The notes: a model not told the origin generated them from the sequence alone. DNA of 64,000 nt from Sphingomonadales bacterium (GCA_027483465.1 JAIXUQ010000087.1:26320-90319); one strand, 5' to 3'. Positions 27,469 through 37,448 are shown, numbered from the stretch's first letter. Program-made: numbers and translations.

Positions 27469-30147
27469 TCAGAATTTGGCGCTGAGGCTGGCCTGGAAGC
27501 TGCGGCCGATCACATAGCTGTTGGTGTCGATCCGGCTGGCGTTCAGGCGCTGGAATTCCTGGTAGCGCGTGTTGGTGAGGTTGCGCCCTTCCAGCTTGGC
27601 CTCGATCTCCCGGCCAAAGATCTTGAAGCCCTGGCGGATCACCACATCGAGGCGGATGCCCGGCTTCTCGATCAGGTCGGGCTGGCCCGACGGGCCGCGG
27701 AAGGCGACGCGGTTGCTGGCATAGTTCAACAGGATCGTCTGTTCCGACAGGCCGGCATCATCCTGGAAGCCGAATTGCAGGTTGGCGACATGGTCGGACT
27801 GGCCGGTCAAGGGCAGGCCGCTGCGGAAAATGTCGGTCGCCGGCACCACTTGGCCCGAAAGCGGGAAGCGGGTGGTGTCCCCGGCCTTCACGCGGATCTG
27901 GCTGTCGGTGAAGGTATAGTTGGCCGAAACGAAGAAGCGCCGGGTTTCGAACAGGCCGCCCCAGCCCGACAGGTCGAAATATTTCTGCGCCTCGATCTCC
28001 GCGCCATACAGCCGGGCGTTGGGGGCGTTGGCGAAGGTGTTCTGGAAGGTGCCGCCCTGCACGAAGGCGATGGCATCGATCGGATTGTCGATATCCTTGA
28101 AGAAGGCGCCGGCGGCCAACCGCTCGTCACGGCCGAAATACCATTCATAGCGGCCTTCGATGTTGATCAGTTCCGAATTGGTGAGGAACTGGTTGCCAAA
28201 GCTCAGACGGTCGCTGTCGGTGTCGAAATAGGGCTGCGGCGCCAGTTCGCGGAACTGCGGGCGGGCCACCGTCTTCGATGCCGAGAAGCGGAACTGCATG
28301 TCCTCGGCGAAATTCCAGGTGACGGTGGCGGCCGGCAGCCAATAATCCTGGTTGATGCTGGTGGGCTGGTTGAACGCCGAACCGGGGTTGGCGTTGAACA
28401 CATCCTGCGGCACCACCCGCTGGCGGCCCTGCTCATAACGCACGCCCAGCACCACCTGCACGCCGTCGGCCGGCTCCAGCTCGACCTGGCCATAGCCGGC
28501 GTTCACCGTCAGCTTCGCCTCATAGCGCGGCGCCACCGTGGAGATGGTGTTGAGGATGATGCCATAGGTGTAGACGTTGAAATCCGACAGCAGGAAATCC
28601 GGGCGCTGCTGGGTGACGGCGCCGGGCAGGGCGGCGTTGGACTGGTAGCGATAGTCGAACCGCTCCGAGACACGCTCGGCCCGGCTGAAGGCATAGCCGG
28701 CGGCCAGCCGGATCGGGAAGGGGCCGCCGCGGATCTTGTAGCCCAGATCGAGCCCGGCGCCATAGACATCCTCGTTCAGGCGGCTGAACGAGACCAGGCT
28801 GGACTGGCCGGGCGAGCGCAGATCGTTGACGAAGTCGTTGAACTGGCTGGAGAAGGCATAGTTGTTGAACCGCTCATAGGGCGCCAGGCGCTTGGAATTG
28901 GCATAGGTGCCGCGCACGTCGAGCGTCAGGTCGTTGAACTTGAATTCGCCCACCAGCTGGGTGTCGATCAGCTGGCGGCGGAAATGGGCGGTGGCGTTGC
29001 GCTGCAACAGCACGTCGCGGCCAACATTGATGTCGTCGATGCCGGACTGGATGCGGGCTTCCTTGATCGTGTCGTTCACATAGACATTGACCAGGCGGAC
29101 CTTGTGATCGCCAAATTCGGCGCCGAACGACATCAAGCCATTGAGAACGCTACGGAATTCTGTGGCGGCGAAATCAAAGTCCTGATCCGGCTGCAGGGCG
29201 GCATTGGCGCCGGTGCCGGTGGCCCCGCCCGACAATTGCTGCCTGCCGGCCTTGGTCTGCCAATCGTTGGAGAAGCCGGCGGCAAACACGAAGCCGAGCC
29301 TGGCATCGCCCACGTCAAAGGCGCGGCCGCCCGACATGTTGGCGCTCCAGTTCACCGGGATATTGTCGTTGCGGAAGATGACGTTGGTCGCCGCGTTGTT
29401 CAGATCGGCGGTGATGTCCTGCAGGGCGCGCAGGTTGAAATTCTGGCCGATGGCCAGCGCCCGGCCATTGGCCTGGCTGGCGCGCAGGCCCTGCGGCGTG
29501 TTGCGGGCGCCATCGTCATAGCCGGTCCAGTCCTTGCCGCCGCCGGCATAGACATAGCCCAACTGGCCGGTGGTGGCGCTGTTGGCGCCGATGCTGCCGC
29601 CCACGTTGAAGAACGGGTCCTTGGGCACGGCGCGGGTGGTGAGGTTGATCACCCCGCCGCCGAATTCGCCGGGGAAGTTCACCGAATAGCTTTTCTGCAC
29701 CACCGAGGAGGCCAGCACCGAGGTGGGGAAGAGATCGAGCGGCACCACGCGGCGCAGCGGATCGGGCGAGGGGATGGGCAAGCCATTGAGCAGGGCCAAG
29801 GAATAGCGTTCGCCCAGGCCGCGCACATAGACAAAGCGGCCGCCCACCACCGACAGGCCGGTGACCCGCTTGAGCGCGCCGGCGATGTCGCCTTCGCCGG
29901 TGCGGGCGATGTCGGCGGCCGAGAGCACCGAGACCACTTCGCGGCTGGCGCGGATGGTGTTGGGGATGCGGGTGCCGACGATGACGATCTCGTCGTTGCT
30001 GCCGCCGGGGGCGGACACGTCAACCGGCTCTTCCTCCTCGGCCGGCGGGGCCGCCGGCGGTGGGGCCGGCTGGGCCGCCAGCGCCGGCGCGGCAAGTCCG
30101 GCCAGCACGGTGGAGGAAAGGAGCAGACGCGCGAGAGTGGTGGTCAT
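27469..30147 (-). CDS. TonB-dependent outer membrane receptor
   Basis: MTTTLARLLLSSTVLAGLAAPALA...NDEIVIVGTRIPNTIRASREVVSVLSAADIARTGEGDIAGALKRVTGLSVVGGRFVYVRGLGERYSLALLNGLP...; barrel C-terminus FQASLSAKF. Confidence 0.95.
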   Translation of the reverse strand: MTTTLARLLLSSTVLAGLAAPALAAQPAPPPAAPPAEEEEPVDVSAPGGSNDEIVIVGTRIPNTIRASREVVSVLSAADIARTGEGDIAGALKRVTGLSVVGGRFVYVRGLGERYSLALLNGLPIPSPDPLRRVVPLDLFPTSVLASSVVQKSYSVNFPGEFGGGVINLTTRAVPKDPFFNVGGSIGANSATTGQLGYVYAGGGKDWTGYDDGARNTPQGLRASQANGRALAIGQNFNLRALQDITADLNNAATNVIFRNDNIPVNWSANMSGGRAFDVGDARLGFVFAAGFSNDWQTKAGRQQLSGGATGTGANAALQPDQDFDFAATEFRSVLNGLMSFGAEFGDHKVRLVNVYVNDTIKEARIQSGIDDINVGRDVLLQRNATAHFRRQLIDTQLVGEFKFNDLTLDVRGTYANSKRLAPYERFNNYAFSSQFNDFVNDLRSPGQSSLVSFSRLNEDVYGAGLDLGYKIRGGPFPIRLAAGYAFSRAERVSERFDYRYQSNAALPGAVTQQRPDFLLSDFNVYTYGIILNTISTVAPRYEAKLTVNAGYGQVELEPADGVQVVLGVRYEQGRQRVVPQDVFNANPGSAFNQPTSINQDYWLPAATVTWNFAEDMQFRFSASKTVARPQFRELAPQPYFDTDSDRLSFGNQFLTNSELINIEGRYEWYFGRDERLAAGAFFKDIDNPIDAIAFVQGGTFQNTFANAPNARLYGAEIEAQKYFDLSGWGGLFETRRFFVSANYTFTDSQIRVKAGDTTRFPLSGQVVPATDIFRSGLPLTGQSDHVANLQFGFQDDAGLSEQTILLNYASNRVAFRGPSGQPDLIEKPGIRLDVVIRQGFKIFGREIEAKLEGRNLTNTRYQEFQRLNASRIDTNSYVIGRSFQASLSAKF

Positions 30148-30176
30148 GATGGGCTTCCCCGGCAGACTGGGCAGGC

Positions 30177-30203
30177 GGCCGGCAGCCGTCGCAGCTGCCG
30201 GCC
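30177..30203. other. Intercistronic stem-loop between lipoprotein and TonB receptor genes
   Basis: GGCCGGCAGC-cgtcgca-GCTGCCGGCC, 10-bp perfect stem, no T-run. Confidence 0.6.
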
Positions 30204-30214
30204 GGGGAGGGGGA

Positions 30215-31753
30215 TCAGCGGATCGGCGACGGCGCGGCTTCGCAGGCGGTGGCGCCAGCGCCGACGCCGCAGGTCCAGCCGGCAAACCAGGTGTCGCTGG
30301 CGTTGCGGAACGCGCCGACATAGGTCGTCTCGTCGAAGAAGGTGCCGGTGCCGGTCAGCGCGGTGCGCGGATTGGTGGCGGTGGCGCCGGTTTCGAACGT
30401 GCCAGGCAGGAACAGGCTGGTGAGCGTGAGGGTGACCGGCGGCAGCAGATTGTTGTTGCCGGTGATGATCGGGGTGATGGTGGCCAGCGGCACATCGCTT
30501 TCATCGCGCGCCGCGCCCGAGCAGCCGAAGATCACCGAGCGGAACACCGGCGGGCCGGCCTCATCGGTGGCGGCATCGGCGGCGGCCGCGGTCTGGGCGC
30601 CGTCGATATCCAGGCACAGGCCGGTGCTGGTGCTGTTCTGGATGATGCCGTTCACCAGGCCATAATCGGTGCCGCCGCGCAGCAGCACGGTATCGGGGGT
30701 GCGGCGGCCGATGAAGGTGAAGTTGGCGATGCGCGGGTTGGAGCGCGGGGTGCGGGCTTCACCGCCGGCGGTGTCGGCCTCGATCACGCGGTCACCACCG
30801 TCGGTGCGCTGCACCACCAGCGCATATTGGATCAGGCCCTTGTAGCCCAGATCGGTGTCGATCGAATCGTCGTCGGCACCGGTGATGACGATATTCTTGT
30901 GGTTCACGCGGCCGCCGAACCATTCGATGCCGTCGTCCGAGCTGTTGTGGACCTGGATGAAGTTGGCGAAGGTGCCCGAACCCACGCCGGCAAAGGTGAT
31001 GCCGTTGAGTTCGTTACCCGAGCTGACTTCGAAGCCCGGATAGCGGACCTGAATATAGGCGATGCGGCCCGAATTGTCGGTGGGGCTGGCGCCGCCATAG
31101 AAAGCGCCGGTGAGGCCTTCCACCGCCGACTGGCAGCCCACGGTGCCCGGCGTCACCCCCACGCCCACGCAGGTGTGGATCGGCGCGCGGCCAAGGATGA
31201 CGATGCCGCCCCACTGGCCAATCGACGAGGCGTTGACCGCGCCTTCCATGTTGGAGCGGCTGGTGAACACGATCGGGCGGGTGGCGGTGCCTTCGGCGAA
31301 GATTTGCGAGCCGCGGTTGACCACCAGCGCATCGGCACCCGAGGAGCCGAACACCACCACACCCGGTTCGATGGTGAGGATGCCCTGCTGGCCGCCGGCG
31401 GCCGGGGCGCCCGGATCAGCGCCCAGATCGATGCCGACATTGACGCGGCCCGACAGCGAGTAAACGACGCCCTGCAGGTTGGCGAGCGTGAGGGCGCCGG
31501 TGATGGTGCCCGAAATCTGGCAATTGCGCAGATTGTTGATCACGCCGACGTTGGCGGTGCCGGTGGGGCAGCTGGCCGCCGGGCCGGTGGGGGTGGGCGT
31601 CGGCGTCGGGGTGGGCGCCGGGGCCGGTGCCGGAGCCGGCGGCGGCGTCACCAGAGTGCCTTCGCCCGGCGAGGCGATGTTGGACGCGCCATCGCAGGCG
31701 GCCAGCAGGGCGGCGGAACCGATCAACAGCAGAGCACGGAAACGGGTGGTCAT
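30215..31753 (-). CDS. Lipoprotein with right-handed beta-helix-like region, partner of the TonB receptor
   Basis: MTTRFRALLLIGSAALLAACDGAS lipobox; PAPAPTPTPTPTPTG linker; conserved-looking NMEGAVNASSIGQWGGIVILGRAPI. Confidence 0.75.
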   Translation of the reverse strand: MTTRFRALLLIGSAALLAACDGASNIASPGEGTLVTPPPAPAPAPAPTPTPTPTPTGPAASCPTGTANVGVINNLRNCQISGTITGALTLANLQGVVYSLSGRVNVGIDLGADPGAPAAGGQQGILTIEPGVVVFGSSGADALVVNRGSQIFAEGTATRPIVFTSRSNMEGAVNASSIGQWGGIVILGRAPIHTCVGVGVTPGTVGCQSAVEGLTGAFYGGASPTDNSGRIAYIQVRYPGFEVSSGNELNGITFAGVGSGTFANFIQVHNSSDDGIEWFGGRVNHKNIVITGADDDSIDTDLGYKGLIQYALVVQRTDGGDRVIEADTAGGEARTPRSNPRIANFTFIGRRTPDTVLLRGGTDYGLVNGIIQNSTSTGLCLDIDGAQTAAAADAATDEAGPPVFRSVIFGCSGAARDESDVPLATITPIITGNNNLLPPVTLTLTSLFLPGTFETGATATNPRTALTGTGTFFDETTYVGAFRNASDTWFAGWTCGVGAGATACEAAPSPIR

Positions 31754-31940
31754 GGCTTTTCCCTTGCGGCCCGGACAATGGCGTGCGGAGGAGCTCATGG
31801 CCTTGCTGATGCGCCCCCGCTTCAATCCGGGCGAATAGGCGCGATTCGTGGCGGCAGGATTACGGCTGCGTTGCGGTTTTTGGGCAGAAGGATTGCGATT
31901 TTGTGACAGCGGCCGTGCCCCCCGGCCGGCACCTCTGGCC

Positions 31941-32624
31941 TCAGGGCAGCGCCTTCGCCTCGCGCTCCACGCCGCCCCGGCGATAGCGCAGGATCAACTG
32001 GCCGTTGGCGGCAAGTTCTTGCGGCAGCTCGATGATTTTCTCTTCCGACAGAAGTTCCTGGCCGTTGGCGGCGATCAGCACATCGCCGGTGCGCAGGCCG
32101 GCACGTTCCAGCACCGGCAGCTCTGCCAGGCTGCCCAGCCGCCAGCCGCCGGCCGGATCGCGGCGGAGCGCCAGCCGCCACGGCGTCGGATCACCCCCCG
32201 GCGGCGGGCTGGGGCCGGCACCGGCGGCCGGCGCATCGGCAAAGGCCAGCACCCGCTCCCCGCCGGGGCCGGCCAGGATAGCCCGGCCCGGCTCCACCCG
32301 CAGCAGCCGCCAGCCGCCCGGCAACGCCCGGCCCGGCGCCAGCCTGACATCGCGCCCGCCGGCGCGGATGATCGCCATGCCGCCATCCGGCCCGGTGCGC
32401 AGGCCGGTCAAGGCCAGATCGGCCGGTGCGGCCGGTGCGGCCGGTGCGGCGGGCGGCGGTGCGGGCGGCGCAAGCGCCGCGGGCTGGGCGGCTGGCATCG
32501 GCGGTGGCGGTGGCGGAACCGGGGCCTCGGCCGCCGGCCAGCGCAGGATCGTCACCAGCGTGGCCGCCAGCGCCAGCCCGCCGCCCACGGCGATCCCCCA
32601 TTCGCGCCGGCTGGCCGTGATCAT
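31941..32624 (-). CDS. GspC-like protein with PDZ domain (second, distal GspC)
   Basis: TM + Pro/Ala linker + LTGLRTGPDGGMAIIRAGGRDVRLAPGRALPGGWRLLRVEPGRAIL (PulC-like HR) + PDZ LPVLERAGLRTGDVLIAANGQELLSEEKIIELPQEL. Confidence 0.7.
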   Translation of the reverse strand: MITASRREWGIAVGGGLALAATLVTILRWPAAEAPVPPPPPPMPAAQPAALAPPAPPPAAPAAPAAPADLALTGLRTGPDGGMAIIRAGGRDVRLAPGRALPGGWRLLRVEPGRAILAGPGGERVLAFADAPAAGAGPSPPPGGDPTPWRLALRRDPAGGWRLGSLAELPVLERAGLRTGDVLIAANGQELLSEEKIIELPQELAANGQLILRYRRGGVEREAKALP

Positions 32625-33034
32625 CAGGTGCAGCCCAGGATGCCGGCCACCGGGATCACCAGCGCGCTGCCATCGGCTTCGGTGATGGTCAGGCTGCCGT
32701 CGCGCACCACGGCGCCGCCGCTGCCGGTGGGCAGGATCGTCAGCGCCACATCAAATTGCCGGCTGGCCGAACGATAGCGGGCGCTGGGCGCAAAGCCCAT
32801 CACCGCGGTGCCGCTGGCGCTGGCAAGGGGCAGATCGGTCATCTGCCCATCGATGCGGCCGCGCAGCGCGGCCGGATTGGCCGAGAGCATGACGATGCGC
32901 TGGCGGCTCGACTTGTCCCACAGGAACAGCGCGCAGCGGCCCGGTTCCAGCACCTGCGGCGGCAATTCCGCCAGCGGGCCTGCCGGCGCCGCCGCCCCGG
33001 CCAGTTGCAGCGCGATCAGCAGCGCGATCACCAT
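32624..33034 (-). CDS. Exported hypothetical protein embedded in T2SS operon
   Basis: MVIALLIALQLAGAAAPAGPLAELPPQVLEPGRCALFLWDKSSRQRIVMLSANPAALRG...; overlaps gspN and the distal gspC. Confidence 0.75.
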   Translation of the reverse strand: MVIALLIALQLAGAAAPAGPLAELPPQVLEPGRCALFLWDKSSRQRIVMLSANPAALRGRIDGQMTDLPLASASGTAVMGFAPSARYRSASRQFDVALTILPTGSGGAVVRDGSLTITEADGSALVIPVAGILGCT

Positions 33035-33684
33035 GGGCCCTCCCGCCCCAGCGCCAGAGCGCTGCCATCGGCGCGGAAGCCGGCGGCGGCCAGCGCCACC
33101 TGCTCGGCCGCGCTCGCCCCGGCCACGGTGGCGCGTGCCTGCCAGCGGCCGGGCACCAGCCGGATCTCCAGCCGCAGCCGGCCATCGCCGCTGGCCAGCG
33201 GCAGCAGCAGCGCCTCGCCCTCGCAGCGCGGGCTGCCCAGCAACTGTCTTTGCCCGGCCAGCGGTGTCGCCAGCACCGCGCTCAGCTGCCCGCCGGCGCT
33301 CTGGCAACGGCCGGCGGCGTCCTGCACAACGCCCAGCCCGGCCAGATCGATGCCGGCCACCGCCAGCCCCGGCAGCGCCGCACCGCCCAGCCGGCCGGTC
33401 AAATCCTCCACACCCTGGGCGCTGGCGCTGCGCCACAGCCGGCCATTGAGCCGGCCTGCCACCTGCCATTGCAGCCGGCCCTGCAGCAGCGCCAGCGGCT
33501 GCGCTGCCAGCGCCAGATCGCCCAGCGCCAGCCCGCCGGCCTGTGCCCCATTCAGCCGGGCGGACCACAGGCTGCCACCGATGCCGGCCGCGGCCAGCGG
33601 CGGTGCCGGCAGCAACAACCGCGCCGGCACCAGCGCCAAAAGGCCCAGGCCCAGGCCAACAGCGAAGGCGGCGGCGCGCATCAT
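33028..33684 (-). CDS. gspN: Type II secretion system protein N
   Basis: MMRAAAFAVGLGLGLLALVPARLLLPAPPLAAAGIGGSLWSARLNGAQAGGLALGDL. Confidence 0.8.
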   Translation of the reverse strand: MMRAAAFAVGLGLGLLALVPARLLLPAPPLAAAGIGGSLWSARLNGAQAGGLALGDLALAAQPLALLQGRLQWQVAGRLNGRLWRSASAQGVEDLTGRLGGAALPGLAVAGIDLAGLGVVQDAAGRCQSAGGQLSAVLATPLAGQRQLLGSPRCEGEALLLPLASGDGRLRLEIRLVPGRWQARATVAGASAAEQVALAAAGFRADGSALALGREGPW

Positions 33685-34148
33685 CCCGCCTTGCGCACCA
33701 GCAGCCTGGCGCGCACCGATTGATCGGCATTGCGGCTGGCCTCAAGCTCGTCCACCACCAGCCCGTCCCGCTGCTCCAGCGCGGCGGCCCAAGCGATCAG
33801 CAGCCGGCCGTTGACGGCGGCCAGTTCCAGCACGGCCTGGCCCTGGCCCTGTGCCTCCAGCCGGGTGGGAGCCAGCCCGGCTTCGGCCAGCCGGCGGCCA
33901 AGCAGATCGATCACCGGCCCAGCGGGCGGGGCCGGCCGGGCGCGGATGGCGGCGGCCAGGGCGCGGGTGGTGGCCAGTTCGCGCTGGGCCGTGGCCGCAT
34001 CGTCCATCGCGCTGGCCCGTGCGGTGGCCAGCGGGCGCAGGATCAGCAGCCAGGCCAGCAGGCCGGCCAGCATCAGCGCGGCCAGCAGCAGCAGCGCCTG
34101 CTCGCGCCCGCTGCGCTGCCGCCACCAGGGGGTGAATGCCGCCATCAT
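33681..34148 (-). CDS. gspM: Type II secretion system protein M
   Basis: WWRQRSGREQALLLLAALMLAGLLAWLLILRPLATARA; position between L and N. Confidence 0.85.
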   Translation of the reverse strand: MMAAFTPWWRQRSGREQALLLLAALMLAGLLAWLLILRPLATARASAMDDAATAQRELATTRALAAAIRARPAPPAGPVIDLLGRRLAEAGLAPTRLEAQGQGQAVLELAAVNGRLLIAWAAALEQRDGLVVDELEASRNADQSVRARLLVRKAG

Positions 34149-35164
34149 CGCTGCACCGTCACCGGTGTGTCGCTGCCGTCGGGCGTGGCGCGGGTGGCGC
34201 CGGCACTGGCCCTGAGGCCGCGCGCCGTCAGTGCATCGGCCAGCGCCTGGGCCTCGCCGGCGCCGCCGGCCACGCCGGCGACCAGCCCGCCGGCCGGCGT
34301 GTAGCGCAGGGAGGCCAGCGCGCTGCCGGGGCGGGTGGCGATCGCTTCCACCACCGGGCCAGCGAGCGCGCCCAGCCCGCCATCGGCGCCGCGCTGCCGG
34401 GCGAGTGCGGCCAGCGCCGCGGCCGGATCATCGGCCCCGGCCGGCAGCAAGCCGGCGGCGACGCCGGCGGCTTCGGCGCGGGCCGCCCCGGCAGCGCGCT
34501 TCGCCTGCACCAGCGCCGCCACATCGCCGGCCAGCCACAGGCCGGCCAGCGTGGCGGCCAGCAGGCCCAGGCGGCGGCCAAGGCCGGGTGGCGGCTGCCA
34601 GCGCGACACCGGCGCGAAATCGCCGCACAACAGGTTGAGCGGCGGCTCCGCTTCGGACGCGAAATCGGCCGCCGTGGTGGCGGCATCGCCCAGCAGCACG
34701 GCGGCCAGCCCGGCTTCGGCGGCAAAACCCTGATCGGCGGCGCGGGCCACCACGCGATCACCGCCGCGCCACACCGCAAAGCCGGTGGCCGGCGCCGGCA
34801 ACAGCAGCGGTTCGGGCAGGATCAGGCTGGGTGTGAGGCCGGCGGCGGCCAGTTCGGCCAGCCAGCCGGCCATGGTGGCGCGTGCCACCACCGCCACCGG
34901 GCGAAGGCCGCTGCCGGCCGCCACGGCAATATGGGGATCGGCTTCGGCCAGCGCCTCGCCCAGCAACAGCCGCGCCGCCGCTGCCGCCTGGGCCGGGGCC
35001 AGCGCCGGCAGATCCAGCCAGTGCAGCGCCACCGCCTCCCCGGGCACCACCAGCAGCAGCGGTTCGCCGGGGGTGGCCGGGGGCAGGCCTTCGCCGCTGG
35101 CCAGCACGCGCCGGCCATCCAGCCGTTGCCAGTGCGGCGCTGGGGCAAGGAAAAGGCGGATCAT
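34145..35164 (-). CDS. gspL: Type II secretion system protein L
   Basis: Actin-like cytoplasmic domain plus TM; gene order K-L-M. Confidence 0.85.
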   Translation of the reverse strand: MIRLFLAPAPHWQRLDGRRVLASGEGLPPATPGEPLLLVVPGEAVALHWLDLPALAPAQAAAAARLLLGEALAEADPHIAVAAGSGLRPVAVVARATMAGWLAELAAAGLTPSLILPEPLLLPAPATGFAVWRGGDRVVARAADQGFAAEAGLAAVLLGDAATTAADFASEAEPPLNLLCGDFAPVSRWQPPPGLGRRLGLLAATLAGLWLAGDVAALVQAKRAAGAARAEAAGVAAGLLPAGADDPAAALAALARQRGADGGLGALAGPVVEAIATRPGSALASLRYTPAGGLVAGVAGGAGEAQALADALTARGLRASAGATRATPDGSDTPVTVQR

Positions 35165-36102
35165 TGCTCTGGCCCCCAGCGGCGCACCAGCAGCCGCGCC
35201 GGCCTGGTGCCGGCATCGAACAGCCCGGTGGCCTCCAGTGGCAGGCCGGGGCCGGCGTTGGCAAGGGTGAAGGCCACGAAGCGATCGCGCACCGCCACCT
35301 GGCGCAGCACATCGGCCGGCAACGTCCGCCCGGCCATCAGCGGCTGGCTCCAGAATTCATCCGGAGTGCGCCAGCCTTCGACCGGCCGGGCCGCAATCGC
35401 ATCGCGGGCGGTGGGCAGCGGCACATTGGCCAGCGCGGCCAGCACCGGCGCATCGGCCGGCACCAGGCTGTTGACATTGGGCTGGGACAATTCGGTGTCG
35501 GGCAGGGCGCACAGATGCGGGCGGGCGCGGGCAAAGATCGCCGGTGTCACCCCGGCCACCGCGCGCCACTCGCTCACCTCGGCCAGCGGCAGGCCGGCGG
35601 TGCGATAGGGCACGGCCGCCCTGGCATAGGCCGGGTCTTCGGCGCCGCCGCTGCCGGGCTGGCTGTCGATGTCGATCCAGTCGGCCGTGGCGCTGGCGAT
35701 GCGGGCGGCCTCATCGCCGGGCACATCCAGAAGGGTGAGCAGCCGGGCCAGTTGCTCCACGCCCAGCGGCCGGGTGGCGGTGCGCCCGGCCGGGCCGATC
35801 GCCACGCTGTTGAGATTGAAGCAATTGCCGCCGGGCGCCAGCTGCACCAGCGCCGGCCCGGCTGGCGTCTCCAGCCGGAAGGCACCGGCGGGCAGTGCCG
35901 GCAGCGGCAGGCGCGCCGCGATCATCGGCTCGGCGGCCAGCGCCGCGCTCTGGCCGGCGGCCACCGCGCTGCGGCTGGCATCAAGATGGCGGGCCAGCCG
36001 CAGCCGATCGAACAGGCTGGTGGACAGCGCCGCCATGATGCCAACCAGCACCAGCACGTTGATCAGCGCGGCGCCGCGCTCGGTGGGGCGGGGTGGCGGC
36101 AT
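35161..36102 (-). CDS. gspK: Type II secretion minor pseudopilin K
   Basis: ERGAALINVLVLVGIMAALSTSLFDRLRLARH. Confidence 0.9.
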   Translation of the reverse strand: MPPPRPTERGAALINVLVLVGIMAALSTSLFDRLRLARHLDASRSAVAAGQSAALAAEPMIAARLPLPALPAGAFRLETPAGPALVQLAPGGNCFNLNSVAIGPAGRTATRPLGVEQLARLLTLLDVPGDEAARIASATADWIDIDSQPGSGGAEDPAYARAAVPYRTAGLPLAEVSEWRAVAGVTPAIFARARPHLCALPDTELSQPNVNSLVPADAPVLAALANVPLPTARDAIAARPVEGWRTPDEFWSQPLMAGRTLPADVLRQVAVRDRFVAFTLANAGPGLPLEATGLFDAGTRPARLLVRRWGPEQ

Positions 36103-36683
36103 CAGGGCGTGCCCCCCGGCCCCATCGGCACCACCAGCCGGATGCGGCCAATCTCCGGCCCCTCCAGCATGAGTTCCAGCGCGCGCGGCAGCGCCTGGGG
36201 ATCGGGATTGGTCCATCCGGCCTGCCAGCCGCGCCCATCATGCACCCGCATCGCCACGGCCGAAACGCCGCCCAGCAGCACGCTGGCCTCTCCTTCGGCC
36301 ACACCATCCAGCATCGGCGCGGGGCGGCGCACCAGTGCGCCACCCTCAACTGACCAACGCACCCGTTGCAGGGAGGCGCGCGGCATGCCGGCCGGATTGG
36401 CCCAGCCGCGCCGCACCAGCGTGAACAGCGCGCCGTCACCGCCGCTGAAGGCGGCATGGGTGCGGCCTTCGCCATCGCGCCACGGCCGTGGTGCAGCCTG
36501 GGCGGCATCGGCCATCAGCAGCGCCTGGGTGCGGGCCAGCGCGCCGGCGCCATCGGCCAGCCGGGTCGCGGCGTCGCTGGCAGCCACGCTGCCGGCCAGC
36601 AGCGCGGTGCCGGCGCTGGCCATGAGGCCGAAAATGGCCAGGCCCACCAGCAGCTCGATCAGGGTGAAGCCGTTGCGGATCAT
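36102..36683 (-). CDS. gspJ: Type II secretion minor pseudopilin J
   Basis: MIRNGFTLIELLVGLAIFGLMASAGTALLAG. Confidence 0.9.
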   Translation of the reverse strand: MIRNGFTLIELLVGLAIFGLMASAGTALLAGSVAASDAATRLADGAGALARTQALLMADAAQAAPRPWRDGEGRTHAAFSGGDGALFTLVRRGWANPAGMPRASLQRVRWSVEGGALVRRPAPMLDGVAEGEASVLLGGVSAVAMRVHDGRGWQAGWTNPDPQALPRALELMLEGPEIGRIRLVVPMGPGGTP

Positions 36684-37030
36684 CGCCGGCTCCACAACAG
36701 CCGGTCGCTGGCGATGGTCTGGCCGGCGGCGCCGCGCACATCGACGGCGATCAGGATGGTGCCGGGATCGGGGCCGGGGCTGGTGCGGCGCACCCAGGCC
36801 CATTCGCGCCGGCCGGCGCGTTCCTGCCCGGCGGCCGGCCCGGGGGCGGTGGGGGAAAGCCAGGCCTCCAGCGCCTGGTTGCGGGCGACGATGGCGGCCT
36901 CCCCCCGTTCGGCCAGTGTGGTGGCGCTGGCCAGGCTCACCCCTTGCAGGCGGATCAGCGCGACCGCGGCCAGGCCGAAGATGGCCAGCGCCACCATCAC
37001 CTCAACCAGCGAGAAGCCCTCAGCGCGCAT
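36680..37030 (-). CDS. gspI: Type II secretion minor pseudopilin I
   Basis: MRAEGFSLVEVMVALAIFGLAAVALIRLQG. Confidence 0.9.
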   Translation of the reverse strand: MRAEGFSLVEVMVALAIFGLAAVALIRLQGVSLASATTLAERGEAAIVARNQALEAWLSPTAPGPAAGQERAGRREWAWVRRTSPGPDPGTILIAVDVRGAAGQTIASDRLLWSRR

Positions 37031-37448
37031 GGACCGCTCCGGCGGCGCTGATCGTCACGCTGGCGCTGGCGCTGTCTTGCTGCACCGTCAGCCGCGCCGG
37101 GCTGGCCAGGCCGGTGGGATCGAAGATGATGGCGCCTTCCGGCTCGCTGATCAGGCGCTGGCCGGCTGGCAGGCGCACCGCCGGCTGGCCGGCCGCCTGC
37201 CAGCCCTGCGCAGCGGGCATCACCTGCACCGGCCGGCCCGACAGGATGGCGGCATCGCGCGCGGCATTCATGTGGGCGGCCAGCCGCTGGGCGCTGCGGC
37301 GCACATCATCGCCGTCGCCCGGCAGGCTGAGCACCACGGCCGCCGCGGCAATGCCGATGATGGCGATCACCACCACCAGCTCCACCAGCGTGAAGCCGGC
37401 CGCACGCCGCCTTGGCGGGGCGTCACAGGTTCCAGTTGCCGATGTCAT
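37020..37448 (-). CDS. gspH: Type II secretion minor pseudopilin H
   Basis: RRRAAGFTLVELVVVIAIIGIAAAAVVLSLPG; start codon uncertain. Confidence 0.85.
   Translation of the reverse strand: MTSATGTCDAPPRRRAAGFTLVELVVVIAIIGIAAAAVVLSLPGDGDDVRRSAQRLAAHMNAARDAAILSGRPVQVMPAAQGWQAAGQPAVRLPAGQRLISEPEGAIIFDPTGLASPARLTVQQDSASASVTISAAGAVHAR

Noticed and set aside
27400-30423. 1007-aa plus-strand ORF opposite the TonB receptor gene
   Set aside because: High-GC antisense artefact: the opposite strand encodes a clear TonB receptor, and the antisense protein is low-complexity H/G/Q/R/A-rich.
32422-32470. Short gccggtgcg repeat in the distal gspC
   Set aside because: Simple low-complexity linker (APAAPAAPA) common in periplasmic linkers of high-GC bacteria.
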